This document shows, piece by piece, positions 1-8,188 of a stretch of DNA of 10,675 nucleotides. The notes beneath the pieces are model-generated. The model made no database searches. It was not told the DNA's origin and saw only the letters and a program-made list of their open reading frames with translations. Source of the DNA: CAYWNA01 sp964459305 (GTDB lineage: Bacteria > Planctomycetota > Planctomycetia > Pirellulales > Pirellulaceae). Made by a program: the position numbers and the translations under genes. The DNA lies in NCBI GenBank assembly GCA_964459305.1, contig CAYWNA010000365.1, positions 1 to 10,675 of the forward strand, read 5' to 3'. Each line of letters begins with the position of its first letter. The first letter of the stretch is position 1.

Positions 1-157
1 AAAACCCGAACGATCGCAATATTCACGCTATAGCAACTTTGGCGCCCCCCAGGCCTGCACTCCATCCACCTGACTGCGTTGCCAACGCCACGTCTGGTTG
101 AGTAGAATCTCTAGAGGTTAAAGACTGCGCATGCGCGCCAGACGAGTTCGTCGTTTA
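1..157. other. Non-coding upstream region, no gene seen
   Basis: All three forward frames carry stops within the first 115 bases. The longest opening stretch could at most be the last few dozen codons of an upstream gene, and none resembles a protein I recognise. The segment does hold the promoter candidate listed separately. In related genomes a BatA-like gene often follows moxR and DUF58 genes, but nothing here proves that they lie upstream. Confidence 0.4.
79..108 (+). promoter_or_regulatory. Candidate sigma70-type promoter for the vWA membrane protein gene
   Basis: TTGCCA (79-84) differs from the TTGACA consensus at one position. After an 18-base spacer it is followed by TAGAAT (103-108), which differs from TATAAT at one position. 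Transcription would start near 115, giving a leader of about 150 bases that contains the whole 158-224 inverted repeat. This is sequence matching only; planctomycete promoters are poorly conserved, so the call is moderate. Confidence 0.4.
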
Positions 158-224
158 ACCCGAAGCCGGAGGCGATGGTGCACTATGTGTTGACAGTTGT
201 GCACCATCGCCTCCGGCTTCGGGT
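158..224. repeat. Perfect 26-bp inverted repeat (15-base loop) upstream of the vWA gene
   Basis: The left arm 158-183 begins ACCCGAAGCCGG and ends GGTGCAC. It is the exact reverse complement of 199-224, with a 15-base AT-richer loop at 184-198. Pairing stops at 157/225 and at 184/198. The element ends 38 bases before the chosen ATG at 263. There is no following T run, so it is not a classical terminator. It looks like a dispersed REP-type palindrome or a long leader hairpin; which of these cannot be decided from one copy. Confidence 0.85.
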
Positions 225-262
225 CATGCGACACCGTGTCTCTCTCTTTTGCTGAGGCTTCG

Positions 263-2239
263 ATGAACTTCATCAACAGTCTTTCAATGTGGCAGTGGTT
301 GGCGATAGGCCTGGTACCACCGGCGATCATTGCGCTGTACTTCCTGAAACTGAAACGCCAGCCGCTGGAGGTCCCCAGCACTTATCTTTGGAGCCGAACG
401 ATCGAGGACCTGCATGTCAACTCGATCTGGCAGCGATTGCGACAGAGTCTGTTGCTGTTCTTACAGCTTCTGTTGTTGGCCTTGCTAATGTTCGCGTGCC
501 TTCGTCCCGGTTGGCGAGGCGCAAAGCTGATCGGCGATCGCTTCGTTTTCCTGGTGGACACTTCGGCCAGCATGAGCGCTACGGATGTGGAACCCACGAG
601 GCTGGAAGCAGCCAAGAAACAGATCCTGGGGATGATCGACCAGATGAAGTCGGACGATGCTGCCATGATCATCAGCTTTTCCGACATGGCTCGCGTCGAG
701 CAATCGTTCACCGGCAGCCGCTCGTTGCTGCGCAAGAAAGTGGGAAAAATTGAGCCGACGAGCCGTACCAGCGATCTTCGCGAAGCCTTGCGCGCGGCGG
801 CGGGCCTGGCAAATCCCGGCCGTTCCAGCGACGAGGACAATGTGACCGATGTCCAGGTAGCTGATGCAATGCCGGCGACCTTGTACCTGTATACCGACGG
901 CGGTTTCGCCAACGTGCCTGACTTCTCCTTGGGCAACCTGGAGCCGATCTACGTTCCGATCGGCGTCGAGTCGCCGGAAAACGTGGCGATTGTGGCATTC
1001 ACGGCGGAACGCAATCCCGAAAAACCGGACCAACTTGAGACGTTCGCCCGTTTGGAAAACAGCGGCACGCAAGACGTCACCGCCGAGGTCTCGCTGTACC
1101 TGGACGACGAGTTGATCGAGGCGGCGAATGTGACCGCGGCGGCAGGCGGAGAGGCGGGCGTCGAATTCGAGTTGGAGGATTTGAAACAGGGCGTCTTGAG
1201 GCTGGAACTCGAACACAAAGATGCACTGGCGCTGGACAACACGGCCTTCACGGCGATCAATACCGTGCGCGAGGCGCGCGCGCTGTTGGTCACTCCCGGC
1301 AACGATGCTCTGCTGCTGGCGCTGGACACCGATGAAGCGCTCGAACTGGCAAAACTGAAAGTCGCGAAACCGGCCGAATTGGAGACGAAGGAATACCAGG
1401 ACTTGGCCCAGGCAGGCTACTACGACCTGATCATCTACGACCAGTGCGTGCCTGAGAAAATGCCCCAGGCAAACACGCTGTTCATCGGCGGCTTGCCTCC
1501 GGTCGAAGGTTGGTCGAAAAATGAGAAAGAGGTTTCGCCGATTATCATCGACACGGATCGCGTCCATCCGCTGATGCAGTACATTGAGATGGGCAACGTG
1601 GCCATCCTGGAAGGTTTCCCTGTGAAAGCCCCGACGGGAGGAACCGTGCTGATCGATTCGGATGTCGGGTCCATGTTTTCGATCGGGCCGCGGGAAGGAT
1701 TCGAGGATGCGGTGCTCGGCTTCGAAATTATTGGGGCGGACGATGAAGGATCGCCCGAGGCAAAAACCGACTGGCCTATCCGTCGCAGTTTTCCCGTCTT
1801 CGTCATGAACATCGTTCGCTACCTAGGCGGAGTCTCCGGCTCGACAGCCACGCCTAGCGTCAAACCGGGCATTCCGATCGTCTTGCGAACGCAATCGGCG
1901 GTCGCGCGCATGACGGTGGAAGCGCCCGACGAAAAACAAAAAGAGGTCTTCCGGGAAGCACAGAACACGTTTGTCTTTAGCAACACCGATCTCTTGGGTG
2001 TCTACGATGTCTTCGAAGACCCAGCCAAGCCGCCTGCCCAGCAGTTCGCCGTCAACCTGTTCGACAGCCGTGAGAGCAATCTAAGAATAAACAACAAGAT
2101 CGAAATCGGCCACGAGGAAGTGAAGGGCCAAGGCCGCCTTGAGCCGGCCCGCAAGGAATCCTGGAAATGGCTACTACTGCTCGGAATGGTCGTGCTGGTC
2201 TTCGAGTGGTACATCTACAACCGGCGTGTCTATCTGTGA
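263..2239 (+). CDS. BatA-like membrane protein with von Willebrand factor A domain
   Basis: This is a 658-residue membrane protein. The N-terminus has a hydrophobic segment (about 10-28), a basic linker (KLKRQPLEVPST) and a second membrane segment (about 60-80), the layout of the BatA N-terminal family. A vWA domain follows (about 92-220), with the MIDAS motif DTSAS (99-103), a likely MIDAS Thr near 169, and YTDGG with Asp212. A long beta-rich extracytoplasmic region comes next, and a C-terminal membrane helix (about 635-653) precedes a short basic tail. Bat proteins act with MoxR ATPases and DUF58 proteins in poorly defined envelope-stress or protein-maturation roles; no such partner is visible here. 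ATG 263 is chosen because GAGG lies at 254-257 and the membrane segment starts right after it. The earlier in-frame ATG at 197 lies in the loop of the hairpin and would add 22 atypical residues. Family assignment is good, exact function unknown. Confidence 0.85.
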   Translation: MNFINSLSMWQWLAIGLVPPAIIALYFLKLKRQPLEVPSTYLWSRTIEDLHVNSIWQRLRQSLLLFLQLLLLALLMFACLRPGWRGAKLIGDRFVFLVDTSASMSATDVEPTRLEAAKKQILGMIDQMKSDDAAMIISFSDMARVEQSFTGSRSLLRKKVGKIEPTSRTSDLREALRAAAGLANPGRSSDEDNVTDVQVADAMPATLYLYTDGGFANVPDFSLGNLEPIYVPIGVESPENVAIVAFTAERNPEKPDQLETFARLENSGTQDVTAEVSLYLDDELIEAANVTAAAGGEAGVEFELEDLKQGVLRLELEHKDALALDNTAFTAINTVREARALLVTPGNDALLLALDTDEALELAKLKVAKPAELETKEYQDLAQAGYYDLIIYDQCVPEKMPQANTLFIGGLPPVEGWSKNEKEVSPIIIDTDRVHPLMQYIEMGNVAILEGFPVKAPTGGTVLIDSDVGSMFSIGPREGFEDAVLGFEIIGADDEGSPEAKTDWPIRRSFPVFVMNIVRYLGGVSGSTATPSVKPGIPIVLRTQSAVARMTVEAPDEKQKEVFREAQNTFVFSNTDLLGVYDVFEDPAKPPAQQFAVNLFDSRESNLRINNKIEIGHEEVKGQGRLEPARKESWKWLLLLGMVVLVFEWYIYNRRVYL

Positions 2240-2290
2240 AACGGTGAGACCCAAAGAAACAACACTCCAAACGAATCGCCGTACTCATGC

Positions 2291-2320
2291 GATGGCCACC
2301 GGTGTGGCACATCCTGTTTT
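2291..2320 (+). terminator. Weak intrinsic terminator candidate after the vWA gene
   Basis: GATGGCCAC (2291-2299) can pair across a CGGT loop with GTGGC (2304-2308) and CATC (2310-2313), leaving A2309 bulged. CTGTTTT follows. It lies 52 bases past the vWA stop in a convergent intergenic region, which is where a terminator would be expected. The U-tract is short and the stem is bulged, so this is tentative. Confidence 0.35.
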
Positions 2321-2339
2321 GGTCATTTGGATTTTCGAT

Positions 2340-2380
2340 TTCGGATTTGTTTCGAGTTTCGGATTTCGTGCTTCGGATTT
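2340..2380. repeat. Short repeated motif TTCGGATTT, three copies
   Basis: TTCGGATTT occurs at 2340-2348, 2358-2366 and 2372-2380, preceded by a related ATTTTCGATTT at 2331-2341. The tract is AT-rich against its surroundings and ends five bases before the ftsH stop codon. It may be a dispersed intergenic repeat or a degenerate satellite; no coding potential is apparent. Confidence 0.6.
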
Positions 2381-2384
2381 CTCC

Positions 2385-4526
2385 CTACCCCTGCTCCGCC
2401 TGCGGGAGTTCACCCGAATCCGACATGTCTTTGGCCGGCGCACGTGACGCTGGTGCGTCGCCAGTGCCTGGTACAATCAGCGGCCTGGGCGAGTTCTCTT
2501 CGACGATCTCCTTCAACTCCTTCGCGCCGATCGATTCGACTTCGATCAGTCGAGCTGTCATGGCCTCCAGTGCCGCGCGCCGCGTTTCCAGGACGTGCCG
2601 TGTTTTCTCGATCGTCTCGTCGATGATGCGCCGCACCTCTTCATCGATTTCCCGGGCCGTCTTTTCGCTGTGAGTGCGCATGCGTTCGTCGGCACCGGCA
2701 ACTGTCAGGAAAGCAGGCCCTGCGGATTCGCGATAGTTCACGCGGCCTAAACGGCTCATGCCGTAGTCCATCACCATGCTGCGAGCGATATCGGTGGCTC
2801 GCTCCAAGTCGTTCTGCGCACCGGTGGAAATGTCGTCGAAAACCATCTCCTCGGTGATCGTGCCAGCCAGCAAGACCTGAATTCGGCTTTCCAGTTCGGC
2901 TTTTGTCATCAAGAACCGGTCGCCTTCCGGACGCTGCATGGTGTAGCCCAACGCAGCGATGCCGCGCGGAATGATAGAGACTTTGTGTACAGGATCCGTA
3001 TTCGGCAGGCTGTAGGCGACCAAAGCGTGCCCGGATTCGTGATAGGCAACGCGTTGCTTCTCGTCGTCACTCATCACGCGTTGTTTCTTCTCCAGACCCG
3101 CAGTCACACGCTCGACGCCTTCATTGAACTCTTCCATGGCCACGGACGATTTTTCCTCGCGTGCGGCCAACAACGCGGCTTCGTTGACCAAGTTGGCCAA
3201 ATCAGCCCCGACGAAACCGGGCGTGATCGAAGCCACCTGCTTCAACTCGACCGAGTCGTCCAATTTCACGCTCTTGACATGCACCTTCAGAATCGCCTCT
3301 CGTCCTTTGATGTCCGGTCGGTCGACCAGGACCTGTCGATCAAAACGCCCGGGCCGCAGCAAAGCCTGATCGAGCGTCTCAGGACGGTTGGTGGCTGCCA
3401 ACACAATCACACTATTGTTCGACTCGAAACCGTCCATTTCCACTAACAGCGCGTTCAGGGTCTGCTCGCGTTCGTCGTGACCGCCGACGACACTGGCCCC
3501 ACGGGTCTTGCCCAATGCGTCCAGTTCGTCAATGAAGATGATGCACGGTGCTTTGGCCACGGCTTGCTGAAACATATCGCGCACGCGCGCCGCACCGACA
3601 CCCACGAACATCTCGACAAAGTCGCTGCCCGAAAGGCTGAAGAACGGGACACCCGCCTCGCCCGCGATCGCTTTGGCCAGCAGCGTCTTTCCCGTCCCAG
3701 GCACTCCGACGAGCAAGACACCTTTGGGAATGCGGCCTCCCAATCGCTGGTACTTGTCGGGCGACCGCAGAAAGTCCACCACCTCCCGCACCTCTTCGAC
3801 CGCTTCGTCGATGCCGGCCACGTCGTTGAAGGTGACGCCGATGTCCTCTTGGGCGTACAACCGCCCGCGGCTGCGACCGAACGACATGGGCGACCCGGCA
3901 CCGCTCAGTCGCCGCATCATAAAAATGAACAGCAAAATGAACAACGCCGTAATGATCAGCATCGGCGCGTAGGACCTCCAGGCGCTCACGGGCTTGTTGC
4001 GATAACTGATGTTGCAGTTTTGGAGCTTTTCCAAAAGCCGATCTTCCGCCTCGCCCGAAGCGGGCTTGTATGTACGAAACTCGACGCTCTGTTTCTCGCT
4101 CGGTTTCGGTTCGAGTTCTTCTTTGTCGACGGTACCGCTGATGGTTTGCAGCCCGTTGCGAAGCTCACGCAGATTGCTGTAACGGATCTTCTCGATCTTG
4201 TCGTCAGTCAGAGTTCTCTCGGCGATGACCCAACCGACGCCGCTGGTGGGCTTCTCGCTTTCATCTCCGCTGCTAGCCTCGATCGGCTTCCCGTTTTCGT
4301 CCTGATGGGTTGCCCCGATCAGTTTCCCTGTGTCGTCCCGGCGGCTTGCCTCGATCAAGCGCATGAAGTCGTAGTCGGAGATTTCGTGGATGGCGCTGCT
4401 CACCAACAGCATGGCCACAACCGTAGCACCAAGCCCCGCGAAAATCAGGTACCAAACAAGACCTTGGCCCCCCATGGGCCCTTTTGATTCGTTGGGTTTG
4501 CGAGACGAGTCGTTATCCTGATCCAT
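2385..4526 (-). CDS. ftsH: ATP-dependent zinc metalloprotease FtsH
   Basis: This 713-residue AAA+ membrane protease unfolds and degrades misassembled membrane proteins and short-lived regulators. Two membrane helices (about 24-45 and 187-205) flank an enlarged extracytoplasmic region. The AAA module has Walker A GVPGTGKT (274-281; the usual second residue is Pro), pore motif FVEMFVG (303-309), Walker B IIFIDELD (329-336) and the second region of homology with arginine fingers in RPGRFDR (391-397). The zinc protease has HESGH (496-500), with the likely third ligand Asp573 in QNDLERAT. A coiled-coil-like tail (about 615-675) and a short disordered end follow. The start is ATG on the complement at 4524-4526, with GAGGAT a few bases upstream. 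The gene stands alone, convergent with the vWA gene and divergent from dxr. The region between the membrane helices carries a 12-residue tandem repeat, listed separately. Identity is secure. Confidence 0.97.
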   Translation of the reverse strand: MDQDNDSSRKPNESKGPMGGQGLVWYLIFAGLGATVVAMLLVSSAIHEISDYDFMRLIEASRRDDTGKLIGATHQDENGKPIEASSGDESEKPTSGVGWVIAERTLTDDKIEKIRYSNLRELRNGLQTISGTVDKEELEPKPSEKQSVEFRTYKPASGEAEDRLLEKLQNCNISYRNKPVSAWRSYAPMLIITALFILLFIFMMRRLSGAGSPMSFGRSRGRLYAQEDIGVTFNDVAGIDEAVEEVREVVDFLRSPDKYQRLGGRIPKGVLLVGVPGTGKTLLAKAIAGEAGVPFFSLSGSDFVEMFVGVGAARVRDMFQQAVAKAPCIIFIDELDALGKTRGASVVGGHDEREQTLNALLVEMDGFESNNSVIVLAATNRPETLDQALLRPGRFDRQVLVDRPDIKGREAILKVHVKSVKLDDSVELKQVASITPGFVGADLANLVNEAALLAAREEKSSVAMEEFNEGVERVTAGLEKKQRVMSDDEKQRVAYHESGHALVAYSLPNTDPVHKVSIIPRGIAALGYTMQRPEGDRFLMTKAELESRIQVLLAGTITEEMVFDDISTGAQNDLERATDIARSMVMDYGMSRLGRVNYRESAGPAFLTVAGADERMRTHSEKTAREIDEEVRRIIDETIEKTRHVLETRRAALEAMTARLIEVESIGAKELKEIVEENSPRPLIVPGTGDAPASRAPAKDMSDSGELPQAEQG
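4251..4358 (-). repeat. Three tandem 12-residue repeats inside the FtsH extracytoplasmic region
   Basis: Residues 57-68 (LIEASRRDDTGK), 69-80 (LIGATHQDENGK) and 81-92 (PIEASSGDESEK) align without gaps. They share x-I-x-A-(S/T), an acidic pair and a terminal Lys, so the DNA is three 36-base units. They sit just after the first membrane helix and account for part of the extra length of this domain. The units have diverged, so the expansion is not recent. Confidence 0.75.
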
Positions 4527-4820
4527 TTAAGTCATCCTCGATTCGCCGTTCCGGTGCCAAGGCATCCAATCAGGGTTGTCCACACCGGTGGGTCGGCTTA
4601 GAATGCCATGTTTGTCGCAAGTCTATGCAAGTACTGACGTTATTGCGAGCACCCGCCCACACAATGACCCAGCGCCGCCCACGGGTAGTATGTTGGGAAA
4701 TTGTGTCAAAAACAACACACGGACCGTTTTCGGAAAGCCGTTAGACTATTCTTGGGGATAAGTCGCCCGTCGGCAACAGAATTTGCCGGATCGTTACCCT
4801 GGTCGCATTGTGTGTGCCGC
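4527..4820. promoter_or_regulatory. Divergent ftsH-dxr intergenic region
   Basis: Both genes must be transcribed from this 294-base spacer, but no confident promoter stands out on either strand. On the minus strand TTGTGT, a 16-base spacer and TAACGT (within about 4638-4665) is a weak ftsH candidate. On the plus strand a small hairpin (CGGCAA 4771-4776 with TTGCCG 4783-4788) lies about 30 bases before the dxr ATG. The forward frame is open from 4701, but its translation before 4821 does not resemble the Dxr family. Confidence 0.35.
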
Positions 4821-5984
4821 ATGAGTCGCCACGTCCGTAACATCGTCATACTCGGCTCGACTGGCAGCATCGGCCGGAGCACCCTGGAAGTGGTGGCAGC
4901 GTCGAACGGACGATTGCGCGTTGTGGGGCTCACGGCACATAGGAGCTGCCAGCGGCTGCTGAGGCAGGCTCAAGCAGTCGGCCCACAGTGGGTCGTTGCC
5001 AGCGACGAAAAAACCGCACGGTGCTTTGATTGGAGCGAACTGCCGCAGCAGACGGAATTGCTGGTGGGCTCCGGCGGCATCGAGCGAATCGCGTCCCACG
5101 AGGACGTGGATGTTGTGGTTGCGTCCATTGTAGGCAGTGCCGGGCTGACCGGCGCGTGGGCGGCTGTCGAATCCGGAAAAATCCTGGCCCTGGCCAATAA
5201 GGAGACGCTGGTGATGGCTGGGCCGCTGGTGATGCAAAAAGCAGCCCAGTGCCAGGCCACGATAGTACCGGTGGACAGCGAGCATAGCGCCGTGTTCCAG
5301 GCGCTTGGGGCAGGTCGCCGCGAGGATCTGGGGCGAATCGTCCTCACGGCCAGCGGTGGCCCGTTTCGCGAACACACGCGCGAACAATTGGAAAAGGCTA
5401 CGGTTGAGGAAGCGTTGGCTCACCCAACATGGGACATGGGGCCAAAGATCACCGTCGACTCGGCCACGATGATGAACAAAGCGCTGGAGATCATCGAAGC
5501 CCGTTGGCTGTTTAACTTGGATCCGGATCGAATTGACGTAGTGATTCACCCCCAATCGGTGGTTCACTCGCTGGTAGAATTCAAAGATGGGTCGGTGTTG
5601 GCTCAGTTGAGCCCGCCGGACATGAAACTCCCGATTCAATACGCACTCAGTCATCCACAGCGATGGGAATGTCCCGCTGCGAAGTTGGATCTCGGCGACG
5701 CCCTTTCACTGGAGTTCTATCCCCCAGACGAGGAGCGGTTTCCGGCGATTGCTTTGGGACATGATGTTGCCAGGCAGGGCGGCACCGCCGGCGCGGTGTT
5801 GAATGCTGCGAACGAAGCGGCAGTAGCCGGCTTTTTAGACGGCCAACTTCGATTCATGGAGATCGTACCCGCTTGTCGAACCGTGTTGGATAGCCACAAT
5901 TTTGACCCGAACCCAACTCTCGATCAGTTGTTGAAACTCGACGCCTGGGCGAGGAAGGAGACCCAAAAGTGGATTGGTGGTTGA
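4821..5984 (+). CDS. dxr: 1-deoxy-D-xylulose 5-phosphate reductoisomerase
   Basis: This 387-residue cytosolic enzyme converts DXP to 2-C-methyl-D-erythritol 4-phosphate using NADPH and a divalent metal. It is the first committed step of the MEP isoprenoid pathway. The Rossmann motif GSTGSIG is at 12-18. LANKETLVMAG (124-134) is the central NADPH/substrate region. The metal ligands are Asp152 and Glu154 in PVDSEHSA and Glu223 in NKALEIIEA. The substrate loop is HPTWDMGPK (201-209). IHPQSVVHSLVEF (242-254) and NAANEAAVAGFL (328-339) are further family signatures. Length is normal. ATG 4821 is chosen because the family begins only a few residues before the Rossmann strand; the open frame reaches 40 codons further upstream without similarity. 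No clear Shine-Dalgarno is visible. It overlaps rseP by 16 bases, so the two are co-transcribed. All catalytic residues are present. Confidence 0.97.
   Translation: MSRHVRNIVILGSTGSIGRSTLEVVAASNGRLRVVGLTAHRSCQRLLRQAQAVGPQWVVASDEKTARCFDWSELPQQTELLVGSGGIERIASHEDVDVVVASIVGSAGLTGAWAAVESGKILALANKETLVMAGPLVMQKAAQCQATIVPVDSEHSAVFQALGAGRREDLGRIVLTASGGPFREHTREQLEKATVEEALAHPTWDMGPKITVDSATMMNKALEIIEARWLFNLDPDRIDVVIHPQSVVHSLVEFKDGSVLAQLSPPDMKLPIQYALSHPQRWECPAAKLDLGDALSLEFYPPDEERFPAIALGHDVARQGGTAGAVLNAANEAAVAGFLDGQLRFMEIVPACRTVLDSHNFDPNPTLDQLLKLDAWARKETQKWIGG
5951..5960 (+). promoter_or_regulatory. Strong Shine-Dalgarno deciding the rseP GTG start
   Basis: GAGGAAGGAG ends eight bases before GTG 5969 and lies inside the dxr coding sequence. 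The next in-frame ATG (5993) would be 32 bases away and has no SD of its own. This favours the GTG start and translational coupling to dxr. Confidence 0.65.
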
Positions 5985-8188
5985 TTGCTGATATGAGCGC
6001 CGTGTTGGCGATGTTATGGAAGATATTGCTGGTCGCCGGCGGCGTGGGCCTGGTCATATTCGTGCACGAACTCGGGCATTTCCTGGCCGCCAGAGCCTGT
6101 GGTGTGAAATGCGAGAAATTCTACGTCGGCTTCGATATCCCGTTCCGAATCGGGCCCGTTCGGCTGCCGTCCGCTTTTTGCAGGTTCCGGTGGGGAGAGA
6201 CCGAGTATGGCATCGGCATCGTGCCCTTTGGAGGCTACGTGAAGATGCTGGGGCAGGATGACAATCCGTCGGCTCAAGCAAGCGAAGCCGAGAGAATCAA
6301 GATACGCCGCGAGGAGACGGAGCATCCGGGAAATGGAGCCGACACTGCGATCATGGCGGCGCCGTCCAACGAAGCCCCGCCCGATGCCAACGGCGGCAGC
6401 GACGGCGAAGACGAGAAGGTTGAACTGGATCCGCGCAGCTATCCCGCCAAGCCGGTTTGGCAGAGGATGATAATCATTTCCGCTGGCGTGATCATGAACT
6501 TGGTTTCTGCCATATTTTTCGCTGCCATCGCCTACCACGCGGGAGTGAGTTACACGCCGTGCGTCATTGGCGGTACCGCGCCGGGCAATCCAGCCTGGAT
6601 TCAAGGGATCCAACCGGAAGACCAGATCCTCCAAATCGGTCTCGATGGCCAGCCTAACGAACAGTTGCGTTTCATCAAAGACCTGATGCCGAATGTCATG
6701 CTCAACGGCGGCGAAGCGGAAATGGACATGCTGATTCGTCGGCATGGGAAGAACGAGGCGGAGTGGATCAAGATCAAACCGACGGCACCCACTGAACAAG
6801 GCGAGGATTTCGCGAAACTGGGGGTGTGGTCAGCGGCCACGACGAAGCTGGACCGTGAACGGCCAGTCGACGTTCATCGGTTCGAAGGCGAGGCGTACGA
6901 GTCGCTCAAGGGTGGTGACAAGATCGTTGCCGTCGACCGAACCAAATTGCCCCATTTCGCTCAGACGGACGACATCCTTTCGCATCACGTGGAGGCGATT
7001 CTGGCTCAGCGCATCACCGACCAAGTACTGCTGACCGTGCTTCGCCAGCCAGTCGCAACAGAAGACGACGGGCCGTCTGCATCGCCGGAACTGGTCGAGG
7101 TCAACTTGCCGCCAAGCAGGATGCGGGTCTTGGGACTCTCGATGAAAGTTGGCCCTATTGTGGGTGTTCGCAACGGCACTCCGGCTGAGAAGGCAGGATT
7201 CAAAAAGGGCGATGTTGTTGTGTCGGTTGGCGGAGAGGATGTCGGCAATCCTCTGACTCTAGCACAGCGGTTGTTACCAATGTTTGGCCAGGAGATCGAA
7301 ATCGGCGTCACGCGTGGGAATAGCGACGAACCTCTCGTCCTTCGCGTCACGCCGCAACTGCTTACGGCGTCCAAGGAAAAATCCGGTCCCGGGCCATGGG
7401 TGTCGCTGGACGCGGTGGGCTTCGCCTTTCGTGTGGAAAACGTAGTGCAGGCCGTTGCGCCGGACAGCCCCGCAGCCGAAGTGGGCCTACGCGCCGGCGA
7501 CAAGATCACTCATGTACAGCTTGTCGTCAATGACGAGGAAAAACGCGCCCTAACCGAATCCCTGGTCCTGAAGGACCATGACGAACCGATCGAACTGAAG
7601 GATGACTTGCCAAACTGGCACTACGTACATTCGATCATGCAGCTGTCGGTGCCGGGCACGGAACTCAAGCTCAGCTATCTTCGTGACGGTGTGAAAAAGA
7701 CAGCGACTGTCGCGCCTGAGTACTCAGACCGGTGGTTTCTCGTCGATCGCGGATTGAACTGGACCAAGCTCGGCCGGGTGCGGACCGCCGAGTCCTGGAG
7801 CGAAGCGTGGTCGTTGGGAGTCCGCGAGACCAAGGAGAGCCTGTCACAAGTGCTGGTTGTGTTGAGAAAGCTACTCACCGGGAAAATCTCCCCGAAAAAG
7901 CTGGGCGGTCCAATCATGATCGTCGCGGCCGCCGGTTCCGAGGCGTCCGAAGGTATCCCTCGGCTTCTGATCTTTCTGACTTTCCTGAGCGCCAATCTGG
8001 CGGTGATAAACTTTCTGCCAATTCCGGCTTTGGATGGCGGACACATGGTGTTCCTGGCGGCAGAAGGCGTCCGCGGCAAGCCCGTCGACGAGCGACTTCA
8101 GATCGCCCTGACTTGGATCGGCGTCCTATGTCTGCTCAGTTTGATGGCCCTGGTGTTCGCCTTGGACATCGACCGGTTCTTCCTGTAG
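5969..8188 (+). CDS. rseP: RseP-type site-2 (M50) intramembrane metalloprotease with multiple PDZ domains
   Basis: This 739-residue protein is a site-2 protease, which cleaves transmembrane segments of anti-sigma factors or signal-peptide remnants inside the membrane. The first membrane helix carries the zinc motif HELGH (33-37), followed by GIVPFGGYVKMLG (83-95). A hydrophilic, acidic insertion (about 98-155) precedes the second membrane segment (about 168-188). Two clear PDZ domains start near 393 (NGTPAEKAGFKKGD) and 487 (PDSPAAEVGLRAGD). Two more degenerate PDZ-like units start near 200 (IQPEDQILQIG) and 300 (SLKGGDKIVAVD). The C-terminal helices include NFLPIPALDGGH (681-692) with the third zinc ligand Asp689. 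E. coli RseP has about 450 residues and two PDZ domains, so this is a long form. Its GTG start overlaps dxr, and its TAG stop lies inside a REP palindrome. The last residues could therefore have been altered by that insertion, though all catalytic parts are intact. Confidence 0.95.
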   Translation: MDWWLIADMSAVLAMLWKILLVAGGVGLVIFVHELGHFLAARACGVKCEKFYVGFDIPFRIGPVRLPSAFCRFRWGETEYGIGIVPFGGYVKMLGQDDNPSAQASEAERIKIRREETEHPGNGADTAIMAAPSNEAPPDANGGSDGEDEKVELDPRSYPAKPVWQRMIIISAGVIMNLVSAIFFAAIAYHAGVSYTPCVIGGTAPGNPAWIQGIQPEDQILQIGLDGQPNEQLRFIKDLMPNVMLNGGEAEMDMLIRRHGKNEAEWIKIKPTAPTEQGEDFAKLGVWSAATTKLDRERPVDVHRFEGEAYESLKGGDKIVAVDRTKLPHFAQTDDILSHHVEAILAQRITDQVLLTVLRQPVATEDDGPSASPELVEVNLPPSRMRVLGLSMKVGPIVGVRNGTPAEKAGFKKGDVVVSVGGEDVGNPLTLAQRLLPMFGQEIEIGVTRGNSDEPLVLRVTPQLLTASKEKSGPGPWVSLDAVGFAFRVENVVQAVAPDSPAAEVGLRAGDKITHVQLVVNDEEKRALTESLVLKDHDEPIELKDDLPNWHYVHSIMQLSVPGTELKLSYLRDGVKKTATVAPEYSDRWFLVDRGLNWTKLGRVRTAESWSEAWSLGVRETKESLSQVLVVLRKLLTGKISPKKLGGPIMIVAAAGSEASEGIPRLLIFLTFLSANLAVINFLPIPALDGGHMVFLAAEGVRGKPVDERLQIALTWIGVLCLLSLMALVFALDIDRFFL

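Noticed and set aside
197..262. Earlier start for the vWA protein at ATG 197
   Set aside because: It lies in the loop of the 26-bp hairpin, adds 22 non-family residues and lacks an SD. ATG 263 has GAGG and is followed at once by the membrane segment.
485..1567. Long antisense open frame opposite the vWA gene (360 codons)
   Set aside because: It is a mirror of a strongly supported gene in GC-rich DNA, with no recognisable domain and composition typical of shadow frames.
3477..4487. Long forward open frame opposite ftsH (336 codons)
   Set aside because: It is fully antisense to conserved FtsH motifs, with a His/Gln/Arg-rich translation typical of shadow frames.
4701..4820. Forty-codon N-terminal extension of Dxr
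   Set aside because: The family starts a few residues before the GSTGSIG strand, and the upstream translation looks like random coding of intergenic DNA.
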